Shown: positions 7,781 to 16,435, counted from the stretch's first letter. The stretch is DNA of 64,000 nt from Erythrobacter sp. SD-21 (GCF_000181515.1 NZ_ABCG01000002.1:186001-250000), one strand, 5' to 3'. Made by a program: numbers and translations. The notes: generated from the sequence alone by a model not told the origin.

Positions 7781-9820
7781 TTACTGGCAGGCGAGGCATT
7801 CCTCGTAATCGGTCTGCTCGGCGCCTGCGGCGAGTTCGTATTTCGCTGCGTCGGCCGTGTTGTCGGCTTCAACGCCGCCGGCAAAGCCTGCGCGCTGCAC
7901 CGACTTCGAGCGGAGGTAGTAGAGCGACTTGATGCCTTTCTCCCAGGCCTGGAAGTGCAGCATCATCAGGTCCCACTTGTCGACATCGGCAGGGATGAAC
8001 AGGTTCAGCGACTGCGCCTGGTCGATATAGGGCGCGCGGTCGGCGGCGAATTCGAGCAGCCAGCGCTGGTCGATTTCGAAGCTGGTCTTGAAGGTCGCCT
8101 TTTCTTCCGGCGTCAGGAAGTCGAGGTGCTGGACGCTGCCGCCCTTCTCGAGGATCGAGTTCCAGATCGCCGTCGAGTTCTTGCTCTTCTTGTCGAGAAG
8201 TTTTTCCAGGTACGGGTTCTTCACGATGAAGCTGCCCGACAGGGTCTTGTGCGTGTAGATGTTCGCCGGGATCGGCTCGATGCAGGCGCTAGTCCCGCCG
8301 CAGATGATCGAGATCGACGCAGTAGGCGCGATCGCCATCTTGCAGCTGAATCGCTCCATCGCGCCCATGTCCTCGGCGTCGGGACAAGCGCCGCGTTCCT
8401 GCGCCAGGACCATGGACGCTTCCGAGGCCTTGCTCTGGATGTGCTTGAACATCTTCAGGTTCCAGACCTTGGCCATCGGACTTTCGAAGCCGATGCCCTT
8501 CTGCTGGAGGAAGGAGTGGAAGCCCATCACGCCGAGACCGACGCTCCGTTCGCGCATGGCGCTGTACTTGGCGCGGGCCATCTCGTCGGGCGCGCGGTCG
8601 ATATAGTTCTGCAGCACGTTGTCGAGGAAACGCATGATGTCCTCGATGAATTGCTTGTCGGTGTTCCACTCGTCCCACTTCTCGATGTTGAGCGAGGACA
8701 GGCAGCAGACCGCCGTGCGATCGTTGCCGAGGTGGTCGATACCGGTCGGCAGGGTGATTTCGGCGCACAGGTTCGAGGTCGAGACCTTAAGGCCGAGATC
8801 GCGGTGATGCTTGGGCATCATCCGGTTCACCGTGTCGGAGAAGACGATATAGGGCTCGCCCGTGGCAAGGCGCGTTTCAACCAGCTTCTGGAACAGCGAA
8901 CGCGCGTCCACCGTCTTGCGGACGCTGCCGTCCTTCGGACTGAGGAGGTCGAATTCCTCGCCGTTGCGGACCGCTTCCATGAAGGCATCGGTGACCAGCA
9001 CGCCGTGGTGCAGGTTCAGCGCCTTGCGGTTGAAGTCGCCCGAAGGTTTGCGGATTTCAAGGAATTCCTCGATTTCCGGGTGGGTGACGTCGATGTAGCA
9101 GGCGGCCGAACCACGACGCAGGGACCCCTGCGAAATCGCGAGCGTGAGGCTGTCCATCACGCGGACGAAGGGGATGATGCCGCTGGTCTTGCCGTTGAGG
9201 CCGACCGGCTCGCCAATCCCGCGCACATTGCCCCAATAGGTGCCGATGCCGCCGCCCTTCGAGGCGAGCCAGACATTTTCGTTCCAGGTGTTTACGATCC
9301 CGTCGAGGCTGTCGCTAACCGAATTGAGATAGCAGGAAATCGGCAGGCCGCGCTGCGTGCCGCCATTCGACAGGACAGGCGTTGCCGGCATGAACCACAG
9401 GCGCGAGATATAGTCGTAGAGACGCTGCGCGTGGTCCTGATCGTCGGCAAAGGCATCAGCGACGCGAGCGAACAGGTCCTGATAGCTTTCGCCCGGAAGC
9501 AGGTAGCGGTCCTCAAGCGTCTCCTTGCCGAATTCGGTCAGGAGATCGTCGCGGCTTTCGTCCGTTTTCACGTCGAAGCGGCGGTCGAGAATCTTGTGGC
9601 TGTCTTCCTTCACGGTCGCGGCCTTGGCTATTTCGGTCATGGCGCCAGCCATCGCTTCGCCCGCTTTCGCGGCGACGAGATCTTCGCTGCTCTTGTCCTG
9701 GCCACCCATGCTTACTGCCTTTTCCGCCTGCTTAGGCTTTGCCGAGGCGGTATCCTCGATCGTGCTATCGGTATCCAGGTCCAGTGCCATCGCCGTTTCG
9801 TCTCCGCCTTTGAAATCCAT
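7781..9820 (-). CDS. nrdA: Class Ia ribonucleotide reductase, alpha subunit
   Basis: The 679-residue catalytic subunit converts ribonucleoside diphosphates to deoxy forms with NrdB. Visible landmarks: SNGGTQRGLPISCY with the redox-active substrate-site cysteine, STSNLCAEITLP with the catalytic N-x-C-x-E, the partner CCLSSLNI, P-T-A-S-I-S in the phosphate-binding region, and the C-terminal C-L-A-C-Q tail that shuttles electrons from thioredoxin or glutaredoxin. About 70 N-terminal residues precede the conserved domain and look disordered; a short ATP-cone is not evident. Start ATG at 9820; an internal ATG at residue 11 is possible. A terminator follows, and possible NrdR-type sites lie about 200 bases upstream. 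Confidence 0.96.
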   Translation of the reverse strand: MDFKGGDETAMALDLDTDSTIEDTASAKPKQAEKAVSMGGQDKSSEDLVAAKAGEAMAGAMTEIAKAATVKEDSHKILDRRFDVKTDESRDDLLTEFGKETLEDRYLLPGESYQDLFARVADAFADDQDHAQRLYDYISRLWFMPATPVLSNGGTQRGLPISCYLNSVSDSLDGIVNTWNENVWLASKGGGIGTYWGNVRGIGEPVGLNGKTSGIIPFVRVMDSLTLAISQGSLRRGSAACYIDVTHPEIEEFLEIRKPSGDFNRKALNLHHGVLVTDAFMEAVRNGEEFDLLSPKDGSVRKTVDARSLFQKLVETRLATGEPYIVFSDTVNRMMPKHHRDLGLKVSTSNLCAEITLPTGIDHLGNDRTAVCCLSSLNIEKWDEWNTDKQFIEDIMRFLDNVLQNYIDRAPDEMARAKYSAMRERSVGLGVMGFHSFLQQKGIGFESPMAKVWNLKMFKHIQSKASEASMVLAQERGACPDAEDMGAMERFSCKMAIAPTASISIICGGTSACIEPIPANIYTHKTLSGSFIVKNPYLEKLLDKKSKNSTAIWNSILEKGGSVQHLDFLTPEEKATFKTSFEIDQRWLLEFAADRAPYIDQAQSLNLFIPADVDKWDLMMLHFQAWEKGIKSLYYLRSKSVQRAGFAGGVEADNTADAAKYELAAGAEQTDYEECLACQ

Positions 9821-10014
9821 GTTGCCCCACCGTCTGTGTCTATGCGGGCCGTGCGGGGCCTGCGCTTCCCCGTCGTGCCGCGTTCCTGTCGAGTCGACGG
9901 GAGCCCTCCCCGCCTATCATCGAATGCCTCTTCCGGGATGCGAAACTTCTCCCCGTTTTCTCCACAGACCAGGGCAAATTCGCCGTTTCCCCCATATGGG
10001 GAGCTTCGGACTAA

Positions 10015-10061
10015 TCGCTAGGTCTTGTGGGTACCCCCAGGCAACCGACCACTAGATAGTG
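10015..10061 (-). promoter_or_regulatory. Possible NrdR-like operator pair upstream of nrdA
   Basis: Two sites 33 bases apart centre to centre lie about 200 bases upstream of nrdA. One (10015-10030) keeps the core C-T-A-N4-T-T-G and GTG end of the NrdR box, matching 10 of 16 consensus positions. The other (10050-10061) is the near-palindrome CACTAGATAGTG, two bases too short in its centre. Class Ia nrd promoters commonly carry paired NrdR boxes at about this spacing; the match is imperfect. Confidence 0.35.
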
Positions 10062-10295
10062 AATCAGACGCGATTCCGGCGCAAGAGGGTCAACGCAAAT
10101 TTAACGCATCGCACGGGCTATCGGCGCAAGCCATCGGGATGATGCGACGCAGCGACGCGTGGACCAAGCTGGGTTTGCGAGATCGCAAGCCCAAAAATGC
10201 ATTGGTTGAAAAAATTTTGCGGGCAAAAATTGTGCTGCCGGCTTGTGAATCATTCGACTCGGGCCGGGACATTTTCTTGCGGGGGGGGTGGCAAA

Positions 10296-10321
10296 AACGA
10301 ACCCCGGCGGCACGCCGTTCC
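10296..10321 (-). promoter_or_regulatory. EcfG-type promoter, leftward, upstream of nrdA
   Basis: On the minus strand, GGAAC (10321-10317) and CGTT (10299-10296) are separated by 17 bases, an exact EcfG consensus. Transcription would start near 10289 and run toward nrdA, 470 bases away. No annotated gene starts directly after it, so the target is unclear. Confidence 0.45.
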
Positions 10322-10392
10322 CGCAGAACAAGACGTGACGCCGGGGCATTCCCGGCCGATCATTGGGGGTCGCCGGGAAACGGTAGCGCGGT

Positions 10393-10893
10393 TCAGGAGG
10401 ACGGACGGGCCGCTGCGCTACCGAGGGCAAGAACTTGCTTTTCTTCGCCCATTGCGAGTCTGACAGCCTCTTCTTGAGCCAGCTGGGCTGCCATCTTCGC
10501 GTGGCCGCGCACACTCGAAGCGAAGATAATGTTCGCTTGATAGACCTGATCCTGCCGAGCCCCGGCAGGGATACCTTCAGTCAGATCAAGCTTGTCGACA
10601 GCTCGCATAGCCGTACGGTCCAGATTATGTCCGCCCGACTTGCGGTAAAGCGAAATATTGTCCGGCCTACCTTCAGCAGTACGGGTGAAGCGGACTATCG
10701 CAATGCCGTCGCCATCGGCTTTCTCCCAGCGCGCCGCTCTTTCGAGCTGCCGATCCAGGTCTTTTGAGACCTTTTGAACGAAGGCCGTCCGGGATACCTC
10801 CGGCGTCACGGTAATGGGTTCGGCCAATACCGGTTCGGCAAGCAGAAGTGCCGAGCACACGGTCGCGAAAGTGAAAGAGTGCACCTTATTCAT
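10393..10893 (-). CDS. Exported TonB C-terminal-like protein
   Basis: A 166-residue protein with a signal peptide (MNKVHSFTFATVCSALLLAEPVLAEP, cleavage likely after A-L-A or the following A-E region). The mature part has the layout of a TonB C-terminal/energy-transducer domain: L-E-R-A-A-R-W, then G-I-A-I-V-R-F-T-R-T-A-E-G-R-P-D-N, then hydrophobic and LDRTAMRAVDKL. Many sphingomonads carry such short periplasmic TonB-C proteins without the usual membrane anchor; their partner is unknown. Start at 10893 was chosen over upstream in-frame starts because AAGGAT sits 8 bases ahead and the signal peptide begins there. Confidence 0.7.
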   Translation of the reverse strand: MNKVHSFTFATVCSALLLAEPVLAEPITVTPEVSRTAFVQKVSKDLDRQLERAARWEKADGDGIAIVRFTRTAEGRPDNISLYRKSGGHNLDRTAMRAVDKLDLTEGIPAGARQDQVYQANIIFASSVRGHAKMAAQLAQEEAVRLAMGEEKQVLALGSAAARPSS

Positions 10894-11258
10894 TTTGATC
10901 ATCCTTTTTCCATACAAAAGCGATGATCGGCCGCAGAGGGTTACGCAGGGATCGCGGCAGTCCTTTCTGATCTGATAGCGAACGGTCATTGGTCGATCTT
11001 ACAGGTCAGATTCAAAATCCAGCCTGGTAGAATTGATGCTACCACGAAATACAATTGTCAAACCACGCAGGAAAGCATGTCGCAAACCTGCTAATTCGCA
11101 CGATTGCTGCTTAAATTTGCAACAAAACTTTCTTTTCGGCTTGCGAGGTTTCGGCGGGTGCTCAAGAAAGTTTGACGTCACGCAACGGACTCGCCGCTCC
11201 GGCTCAAAGACACGCTAGTCGTTCGTCGAGAGGCTTTGCCGTTTGTCGAACGCTCTCG
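10894..11258. other. Intergenic, AT-rich, no gene seen
   Basis: About 365 bases between the leftward TonB-C-like gene and the 3' end of the hydrolase gene. The stretch 11000-11140 is noticeably AT-rich for this genome. It should hold the promoter of the TonB-C-like gene. I see no conserved coding frame, tRNA or strong hairpin. Confidence 0.5.
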
Positions 11259-12149
11259 CTACTTCGTCGCATCACCGGCATGCGCGGCGATCTCATCGGC
11301 GAGAGTCTCGACCAGTTCCACCGGAAGATCATGCCCCCAGCCAGGGATCGTCTTCAACCTTGCCTCCGGGATGCAGGACGCTGTGTCGCGCCCACCTTCG
11401 CAAGGTACGAGCGGATCGTCCTCGCCGTGAAGCACCAGGGTCGGCACGGTAATCTCGCGCAGCATGGCCCTGCGGTCACCATCCGCCACGATGGCGGAAA
11501 GATGCCGCGTGGGCCCCTCGGGATAGAAGCTGCGGCGTACGTTGGTAAGCGTGCGTTCGCGCAGCCTTTTATCGGGCGTGGGATAGCCGGGCGAGCCGAT
11601 GGTTCGTGCCAGCATGATGCCGTGTTCGACCAGCGCATCCTCCTCGTCGCTCGAAGGACGCGTCACCAAAGCCTGCAGCGCCTCCTTGCGCGCCGGCGGC
11701 AGTTTGGGATTGCCCGTGGTCGAGAAGATCTGCGTGAAGCTGAGGCAGCGCTCGGGATATTTCGCGGCCACGTGCTGGGCGATCATCCCGCCCATGCTCG
11801 CGCCGACGATATGCGCCTTCTCAATTCCCAGCGCGTCGAGCAGCCCGATGCCATCGGCCGCCATGTCCGCCAGACCATAGGGCACCTGCGGCGTGATCCC
11901 GATTTTGGAGAGCAGGGTTATCTTTACGAGGCCCGGTGCCTTCACCCCGTCGAACTTTTGGCTGAGTCCGATGTCGCGATTGTCGTAACGGATTACGCGG
12001 TAACCGCGCATCGCCAGCGCCTCGACCAACTCGTCGGGCCAGAGGGTGAGTTGCGCCCCGAATCCCATGATGAGCAGCATGGCTGGATCATCAGCCTTGC
12101 CATGCTCTTCGTAATGGATGTCGATCCCGTTGGCGGTCACTTGCGGCAC
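11259..12149 (-). CDS. Alpha/beta-fold hydrolase
   Basis: A 296-residue cytosolic hydrolase with all catalytic features: oxyanion region LLIMGFGAQLTLW, nucleophile elbow G-A-S-M-G-G-M, acidic residue in LVLHGEDDPLVP, and histidine in GWGHDLP. It resembles esterase/lactonase or aclacinomycin methylesterase-like enzymes; the substrate cannot be deduced. The start is taken as GTG at 12149 (PQVTANGIDIHYEEHG) because AGGGAAG precedes it and the family begins there; the frame extends upstream without homology. It is monocistronic. Confidence 0.85.
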   Translation of the reverse strand: MPQVTANGIDIHYEEHGKADDPAMLLIMGFGAQLTLWPDELVEALAMRGYRVIRYDNRDIGLSQKFDGVKAPGLVKITLLSKIGITPQVPYGLADMAADGIGLLDALGIEKAHIVGASMGGMIAQHVAAKYPERCLSFTQIFSTTGNPKLPPARKEALQALVTRPSSDEEDALVEHGIMLARTIGSPGYPTPDKRLRERTLTNVRRSFYPEGPTRHLSAIVADGDRRAMLREITVPTLVLHGEDDPLVPCEGGRDTASCIPEARLKTIPGWGHDLPVELVETLADEIAAHAGDATK

Positions 12150-12326
12150 TGGTGCTTCCCTTCCCTGATGGCTGGCCTTCCTTCTGGCCCTTGCGCCTAC
12201 ATCACCCCAATAGCGCGGCAATGTCCATCGCTGCGTTTCAAATCGGGATTTGTATAGTAAACAGAGAGTAAATCTGCGGCTTTTCTGTCGCCTTTCTACA
12301 ATTCAACATTCCCATATCTGATCTAT

Positions 12327-12336
12327 AGTACGTACT
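12327..12336. promoter_or_regulatory. Perfect palindrome AGTACGTACT before PilZ gene
   Basis: This 10-bp palindrome lies 16 bases upstream of the first PilZ gene, inside an AT-rich promoter region (12240-12340), so it could be an operator. I do not recognise the factor. Confidence 0.25.
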
Positions 12337-12351
12337 TGGGCGGAGGGTTAC

Positions 12352-12684
12352 ATGAATACTGATCGGAGGAGCAGGGAGCGGAGCGATACGTCCGAGACGG
12401 TGCGCGTCGAAATCGGCGGGCGCGATATCTTCGGCACGATGCGCAACCTCTCACAGATGGGCTGCATGGTCGAAACCCTGTACGGCGCTGCCGATCTGGG
12501 GGAGCGGTGTGAAGTGTCGCTGATCCCCGGATATTCGGTGAGCGGCCGGATTGCCTGGCAGCTGGGCCGTGCGATGGGCATCGCCTTTTCGCATCCCGTC
12601 CCGCTTGCCCTGGTGCAGGAAATCGCACTCGACGACTGGCCGATGCGGGTGCAGGCTCGGACGGTGGTCCCGATCCACCGCTAA
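12352..12684 (+). CDS. Single-domain PilZ protein
   Basis: A 110-residue protein made of one PilZ domain, the cyclic-di-GMP receptor fold. Both binding motifs are present: R-S-R-E-R at residues 6-10 (RxxxR) and N-L-S-Q-M-G around residue 32 ((D/N)xSxxG). The gap between them is normal. It has no effector domain, so it likely acts by protein-protein contact. GCGGAGGG precedes the ATG. A second PilZ gene follows after 136 bases on the same strand. Confidence 0.88.
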   Translation: MNTDRRSRERSDTSETVRVEIGGRDIFGTMRNLSQMGCMVETLYGAADLGERCEVSLIPGYSVSGRIAWQLGRAMGIAFSHPVPLALVQEIALDDWPMRVQARTVVPIHR

Positions 12685-12820
12685 AACTAGAGCGCGCCTA
12701 CAATTGCCGACGCGCCTCCTCTCCAAAAGTATTCTCTAATAAAGTATTCGCGAAAGCCTCCAGCATTTATAAAGCTTTTCCCGGCAGACCCCCCGTGTCG
12801 AGTGCGACGGGGAGGACATT

Positions 12821-13183
12821 ATGGACCAGCGCAATGCGGAAAGGGTTGGGGTTACGGGCGTCGTCCGAAGCGACGTGGTGGCCGGGCTCACCTACGAGCT
12901 CGGCGACATTTCGCGCCGGGGCTGCCGGCTGCGGCACATCGCGCATCCGCCGCGCAAAGGAGAGGCGCTGAGCCTTTCGCTGCTCGGCGATGTCATCGTG
13001 GCGGGCACGGTGCGCTGGACGGCGGCGGGCGATGTGGGAATCGAATTCGACGAACCGATCAGCCCGGCGGCGGTGCGCTATTTCGCGCTTGCCGACAGCG
13101 GGATGACGCGCGACTGGCCGCAGGATTGCTTCGGCCGCGTGCTTCCGCCCCTGTCACACTTCGGGCCGTTCGAAGCGCTGTAG
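12821..13183 (+). CDS. Single-domain PilZ protein, second copy
   Basis: A 120-residue PilZ protein with R-N-A-E-R at residues 4-8 and D-I-S-R-R-G near residue 29, so the c-di-GMP motif set looks complete. The rest (LRHIAHPPRKGEALSLSLLG, then VRWTAAGDVGIEF) forms the expected beta barrel. It differs enough from the preceding copy that recent duplication is unlikely. A GGGGAGGA ribosome-binding site sits 4-11 bases before the ATG. It converges on nadB with 5 bases between. Confidence 0.85.
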   Translation: MDQRNAERVGVTGVVRSDVVAGLTYELGDISRRGCRLRHIAHPPRKGEALSLSLLGDVIVAGTVRWTAAGDVGIEFDEPISPAAVRYFALADSGMTRDWPQDCFGRVLPPLSHFGPFEAL

Positions 13184-13188
13184 AGCGC

Positions 13189-14772
13189 TCAGGGGATCAG
13201 CACGGTGTCGCGCGCGAGGCTGTCGGTTTCCGGATAATCGAGGATGAAGTGCAGCCCGCGGCTCTCGTGCCGCCTGAGCGCGCTTTTCACGATCAGCGCC
13301 GCGCATTCGAGCAAATTGCGCAGTTCGATCAGATCGGTGGTGACGCGGAAGCTTCCGTAATAGTCCTCCACCTCCTGACGCAGCATCTCGATGCGGTTTC
13401 CCGCGCGTTCCAGCCGCTTGGTGGTGCGCACGATCCCGACATAGTTCCACATGAAGCGGCGGATCTCGGTCCAGTTCTGCTTGATGACCACTTCCTCGTC
13501 GGAATCGGTCACACGACTTTCGTCCCACGGCAGAATTTCGGGCGGATCGTCGAGCTTGTCCCAGCATTCGAGGATGTCCTTGGCCGCCGCCTCGCCGAAG
13601 ACAAAGCATTCGAGCAAGGAATTGGACGCAAGGCGATTGGCGCCGTGAAGCCCGCTTTCGGTGCACTCGCCCGCGGCCCAGAGGCCGGGAAGGTCGGTCT
13701 TGGCGTCGAGGCCGATCTTCACCCCGCCGCAGGTGTAATGCTGCGCCGGCACGACAGGGATCGGCCCCTTGGTCATGTCGATGCCGAGGCCGATCAGCTT
13801 TTCGTGGATGGTCGGGAAATGCTCCATCACGAATTCGGGCGGCTGGTGGCTGATGTCCAAATGGACGTAGTCGAGCCCGTAGCGCTTGATCTGGTCGTCA
13901 TTCGCGCGCGCCACGATGTCGCGCGGGGCCAGCTCCATGCGCTCGGGGTCGTATTTCTCCATGTAGCGTTCGCCCGTTACCGGGTTGAACAGCCGCCCGC
14001 CTTCGCCGCGCACCGCCTCGGTGATGAGGAAGTTCTTGACCTCGAGATTGTAGAGGCAGGTCGGGTGGAACTGCATCATCTCCATGTTGGAGACGCGCGC
14101 GCCCGCCCGCCAGGCCATGGCGATCCCGTCGCCGGTGGCCCCGCGCGGGGCCGTCGAGAAGAGGTAGACGCGGCCCGCACCGCCTGCCGCCAGCACGGTG
14201 GCGCGCGCGACATGGGTGACGACCTCGCCGCTCTCCTCGTCGAGCGCGTAGGCGCCCCAGACCCGGCCCGAACCGGAATATTCGGTCTGGTTGCGCCCCG
14301 TGATGAGGTCGATGCAGCTCTGGTGAGGGAGCAGGGTTATGTTCGGATTTTCCTCCGCCGCCTTGAGCAGTGCGGCCTGCACCGCCCAGCCGGTCGCGTC
14401 GTTCACATGGACGATCCGGCGATGCGAATGGCCGCCCTCGCGGGTAAGGTGGAGATCGCCCTCCGCGCGGTTGAAGGGCACGCCCAGTTCACACAAGCGG
14501 TCGATCGCCGCGGGCGCGCGTTCGATCACGAACTCGACGGTTTCGAGGTCGTTGAGGCCGGTGCCGGCCACCATCGTGTCGCGAATATGGTTCTCGAAAG
14601 TGTCGCCTGCGTCGAGCACGGCGGCGATACCGCCCTGCGCCCAGGCGGTGGAGCCGCTGGTCAGCTTGCCCTTGGCTAGCACCAGCACCTTCTTGGTCTG
14701 CGCAAGTTCGAGCGCGGCGGTAAGCCCTGCGGCGCCCGAGCCGATGACGAGGACATCATGCGTGTTGCTCAT
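13189..14772 (-). CDS. nadB: L-aspartate oxidase
   Basis: A 527-residue FAD enzyme that oxidises L-aspartate to iminoaspartate, the first step of de novo NAD synthesis. The FAD dinucleotide-binding G-S-G-A-A-G-L is at the N-terminus. GSTAWAQGGIAAVLDAGD is typical of NadB and related flavoproteins, and HQPPEFVMEHFPTIHEKL and HYTCGGVKIGLDAKTDLPGLWAAGE complete the fumarate-reductase-like fold. The C-terminal helical domain is complete. Start at 14772 (MSNTHDVLVIG) has GAGG six bases upstream; an ATG 12 bases further is an alternative. nadA and nadC are not in the window. Confidence 0.94.
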   Translation of the reverse strand: MSNTHDVLVIGSGAAGLTAALELAQTKKVLVLAKGKLTSGSTAWAQGGIAAVLDAGDTFENHIRDTMVAGTGLNDLETVEFVIERAPAAIDRLCELGVPFNRAEGDLHLTREGGHSHRRIVHVNDATGWAVQAALLKAAEENPNITLLPHQSCIDLITGRNQTEYSGSGRVWGAYALDEESGEVVTHVARATVLAAGGAGRVYLFSTAPRGATGDGIAMAWRAGARVSNMEMMQFHPTCLYNLEVKNFLITEAVRGEGGRLFNPVTGERYMEKYDPERMELAPRDIVARANDDQIKRYGLDYVHLDISHQPPEFVMEHFPTIHEKLIGLGIDMTKGPIPVVPAQHYTCGGVKIGLDAKTDLPGLWAAGECTESGLHGANRLASNSLLECFVFGEAAAKDILECWDKLDDPPEILPWDESRVTDSDEEVVIKQNWTEIRRFMWNYVGIVRTTKRLERAGNRIEMLRQEVEDYYGSFRVTTDLIELRNLLECAALIVKSALRRHESRGLHFILDYPETDSLARDTVLIP

Positions 14773-14918
14773 GCGCGTCCTCATGGCGAGGTAATCGGAA
14801 CGCGGCAAGCAGAGAACGACTCACCGAAATGGCAGTTAAATTTTAACCATGAGCCGATAGACAGCGAATCGACAGGGTCGTGTGGGGGCGCATGGGATCT
14901 GGGAAGGGTCGTAAAATA

Positions 14919-15107
14919 ATGAAGATGGGTTTGCTCTCGTGCGCCTTTGGGCGCCACTCGGTCGATTCTGCCAATATGCGCAAGACAGGCGGCATGCACG
15001 TCGGCAAATGCCGGTGCTGCCACACCCCCATGGAAGAAATCGAACCCCACGTCTGGGACGTCATGCGGGTCAAGGATGCCGGCCTGGGGCCGCGCAGCTT
15101 CAGCTAA
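14919..15107 (+). CDS. Small Cys-rich conserved protein
   Basis: A 62-residue protein. Its core G-K-C-R-C-C-H-T-P-M-E-E with an earlier cysteine (LLSCAFGRH) and histidine could bind a metal ion, but there are too few cysteines for a standard zinc ribbon. GGAAGGG lies 10 bases upstream of the ATG. Nothing else about the role can be read. The flanking genes (nadB, ABC ATPase) run the other way, so it is its own unit. Confidence 0.55.
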   Translation: MKMGLLSCAFGRHSVDSANMRKTGGMHVGKCRCCHTPMEEIEPHVWDVMRVKDAGLGPRSFS

Positions 15108-15129
15108 GTCTTGACAGTTTCGGCGCGGG

Positions 15130-16068
15130 TCAGCCTGCGCCTGTCAACTGTACGAAGACATCTTCCAGATCGGCTTCGCGGGTGGTGACATCCTCGATGC
15201 CGTAGCCATGCGACTGCACCAGCGCCAGGACCTGTCCGGCGCTGGCCTTGTCGCGATCATAGGTGATGTCGAGCCGGCGCGGGTCGACCACTTCGGCCTT
15301 GAGGAAGGCCTCCTCCATGATCGGGCCTCCGAGGTCCTTGTCGACGCTCACCGAGACGATCTTTTCGCGCGCCATGCCGATGAGGTCGCGGGTCGGCTTG
15401 TTGGCGATCAGCTCCCCATGATTGATGATGGCGATGCGGTCGCACAACTGCTCCGCCTCCTCGAGGTAATGCGTGGTCAGCACCACGGTCACCCCTTCGG
15501 CGTTCAATTCCTGCACCAGTTCCCACAGCTGGCGGCGTAGCTCCACATCCACGCCCGCGGTCGGTTCATCGAGGACGAGGATGGGCGGCGAATGCACCAT
15601 GGCCTTGGCGATCAGCAGGCGGCGCTTCATCCCACCCGAGAGCGTCCGGGCATAGGCGTTGCGCTTGTCGGAAAGGTGGACGGCCCCGAGCAGTTCCTCG
15701 CTACGCCGGTCCTTCTTCCCGATACCGTAAAAGCCGCCCTGGTTCTCCAGTACCTCGAAGGGCGTGAAGAAAGGATCGAAGACGATTTCCTGCGGCACGA
15801 TCCCGATCGAACGCTTGGCGTTGCGCGGATTATCGTCGATGTCGAAACCCCAGATCTCGGCATGGCCCGAGGTCTTGCGCACGAGCCCTGCCAGGATGTT
15901 GATGATCGTCGACTTGCCCGCGCCATTGGGGCCGAGCAGGCCGAACACCCCGCCTTGCGGAACGTCGAAGCTCACACCCTTCAGCGCCAGCTTACCCTCA
16001 TCCCCCGGTCCGCTCGGGGCATAGCGTTTGACGAGGTTGTCGATGCGGATCGCGGGAGGCGTGGTCAT
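15130..16068 (-). CDS. ABC transporter ATP-binding protein
   Basis: A 312-residue ATPase of the DrrA/YadG type that powers export by ABC-2 permeases. Walker A is GPNGAGKST, the Q-loop is in GIVPQEIVFDPFFTPFEVL, the signature is LSGGMKRR, and Walker B is ILVLDEPTAGVD with the switch histidine in LTTHYLEEAEQL. About 90 C-terminal residues follow the nucleotide-binding domain, as in this subfamily. No permease gene lies next to it, so its partner must be elsewhere. It is divergent from the zf-CHCC gene. Confidence 0.9.
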   Translation of the reverse strand: MTTPPAIRIDNLVKRYAPSGPGDEGKLALKGVSFDVPQGGVFGLLGPNGAGKSTIINILAGLVRKTSGHAEIWGFDIDDNPRNAKRSIGIVPQEIVFDPFFTPFEVLENQGGFYGIGKKDRRSEELLGAVHLSDKRNAYARTLSGGMKRRLLIAKAMVHSPPILVLDEPTAGVDVELRRQLWELVQELNAEGVTVVLTTHYLEEAEQLCDRIAIINHGELIANKPTRDLIGMAREKIVSVSVDKDLGGPIMEEAFLKAEVVDPRRLDITYDRDKASAGQVLALVQSHGYGIEDVTTREADLEDVFVQLTGAG

Positions 16069-16123
16069 GCCGCGTCACCTATCCTCTTGAGCACTTCAAT
16101 CAAACCCATTATCGGCCTCCCCC

Positions 16124-16384
16124 ATGAGTCTGCCTCCTCCCGAAGTCTCCAAGGTCACCACCCCCCGCGTGTGGTGCGATGGCGCAACCGACATTCGTAG
16201 CGGTGAGAACTACAAGCCCATCGCGCTCGGCCATCCCAAGGTCTATCTGCAGATCGACGAGCACGGCTATGTCGACTGCGGCTATTGCGACCGGCGCTTT
16301 GTGCTCGAAGGCGGCCCGGCGGACGGTGTCGACCAGTCGCAGCTGATGGACATTTCCGAAGGCGCCGACCCGGGCCATCCGTAA
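16124..16384 (+). CDS. zf-CHCC zinc-finger protein
   Basis: An 86-residue protein with the C-x..-H-x..-C-x2-C zinc site: a cysteine in VWCDG, a histidine in LGHPKVYLQI, then C-G-Y-C-D-R-R-F. This is PF10276, homologous to the NDUFS6/13-kDa accessory subunit of respiratory complex I. In alphaproteobacteria it is a free-standing small protein that may assist complex I. It is followed by tldD at 51 bases, so the two may be co-transcribed. Confidence 0.88.
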   Translation: MSLPPPEVSKVTTPRVWCDGATDIRSGENYKPIALGHPKVYLQIDEHGYVDCGYCDRRFVLEGGPADGVDQSQLMDISEGADPGHP

Positions 16385-16435
16385 GAGCGCGGGTAAGCTC
16401 TCGCCAAGCGGCGCGCCTCTTCCTACATAGGGCGC

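Larger units (their letters stand above)
9821..10392. other. Long intergenic region upstream of nrdA
   Basis: About 570 bases without a convincing gene. It contains a perfect palindrome CCCCATATGGGG at 9990-10001, the NrdR-like sites, an EcfG-type promoter pointing left (10296-10321), a run of eight G, and an imperfect CCCCGGCG/CGCCGGGG stem around 10301-10347. A 60-codon frame (10272 to 10090, leftward) starts 24 bases after the EcfG -10 element with a weak ribosome-binding site. It, or a small RNA, is the best candidate product. Confidence 0.5.

Noticed and set aside
7247-10021. Very long rightward open frame (924 codons) opposite the cyclase and nrdA
   Set aside because: It is an antisense shadow of nrdA and its neighbour: it has no conserved domain, is rich in R, A and H as GC-rich shadows are, and the opposite strand encodes clear enzymes.
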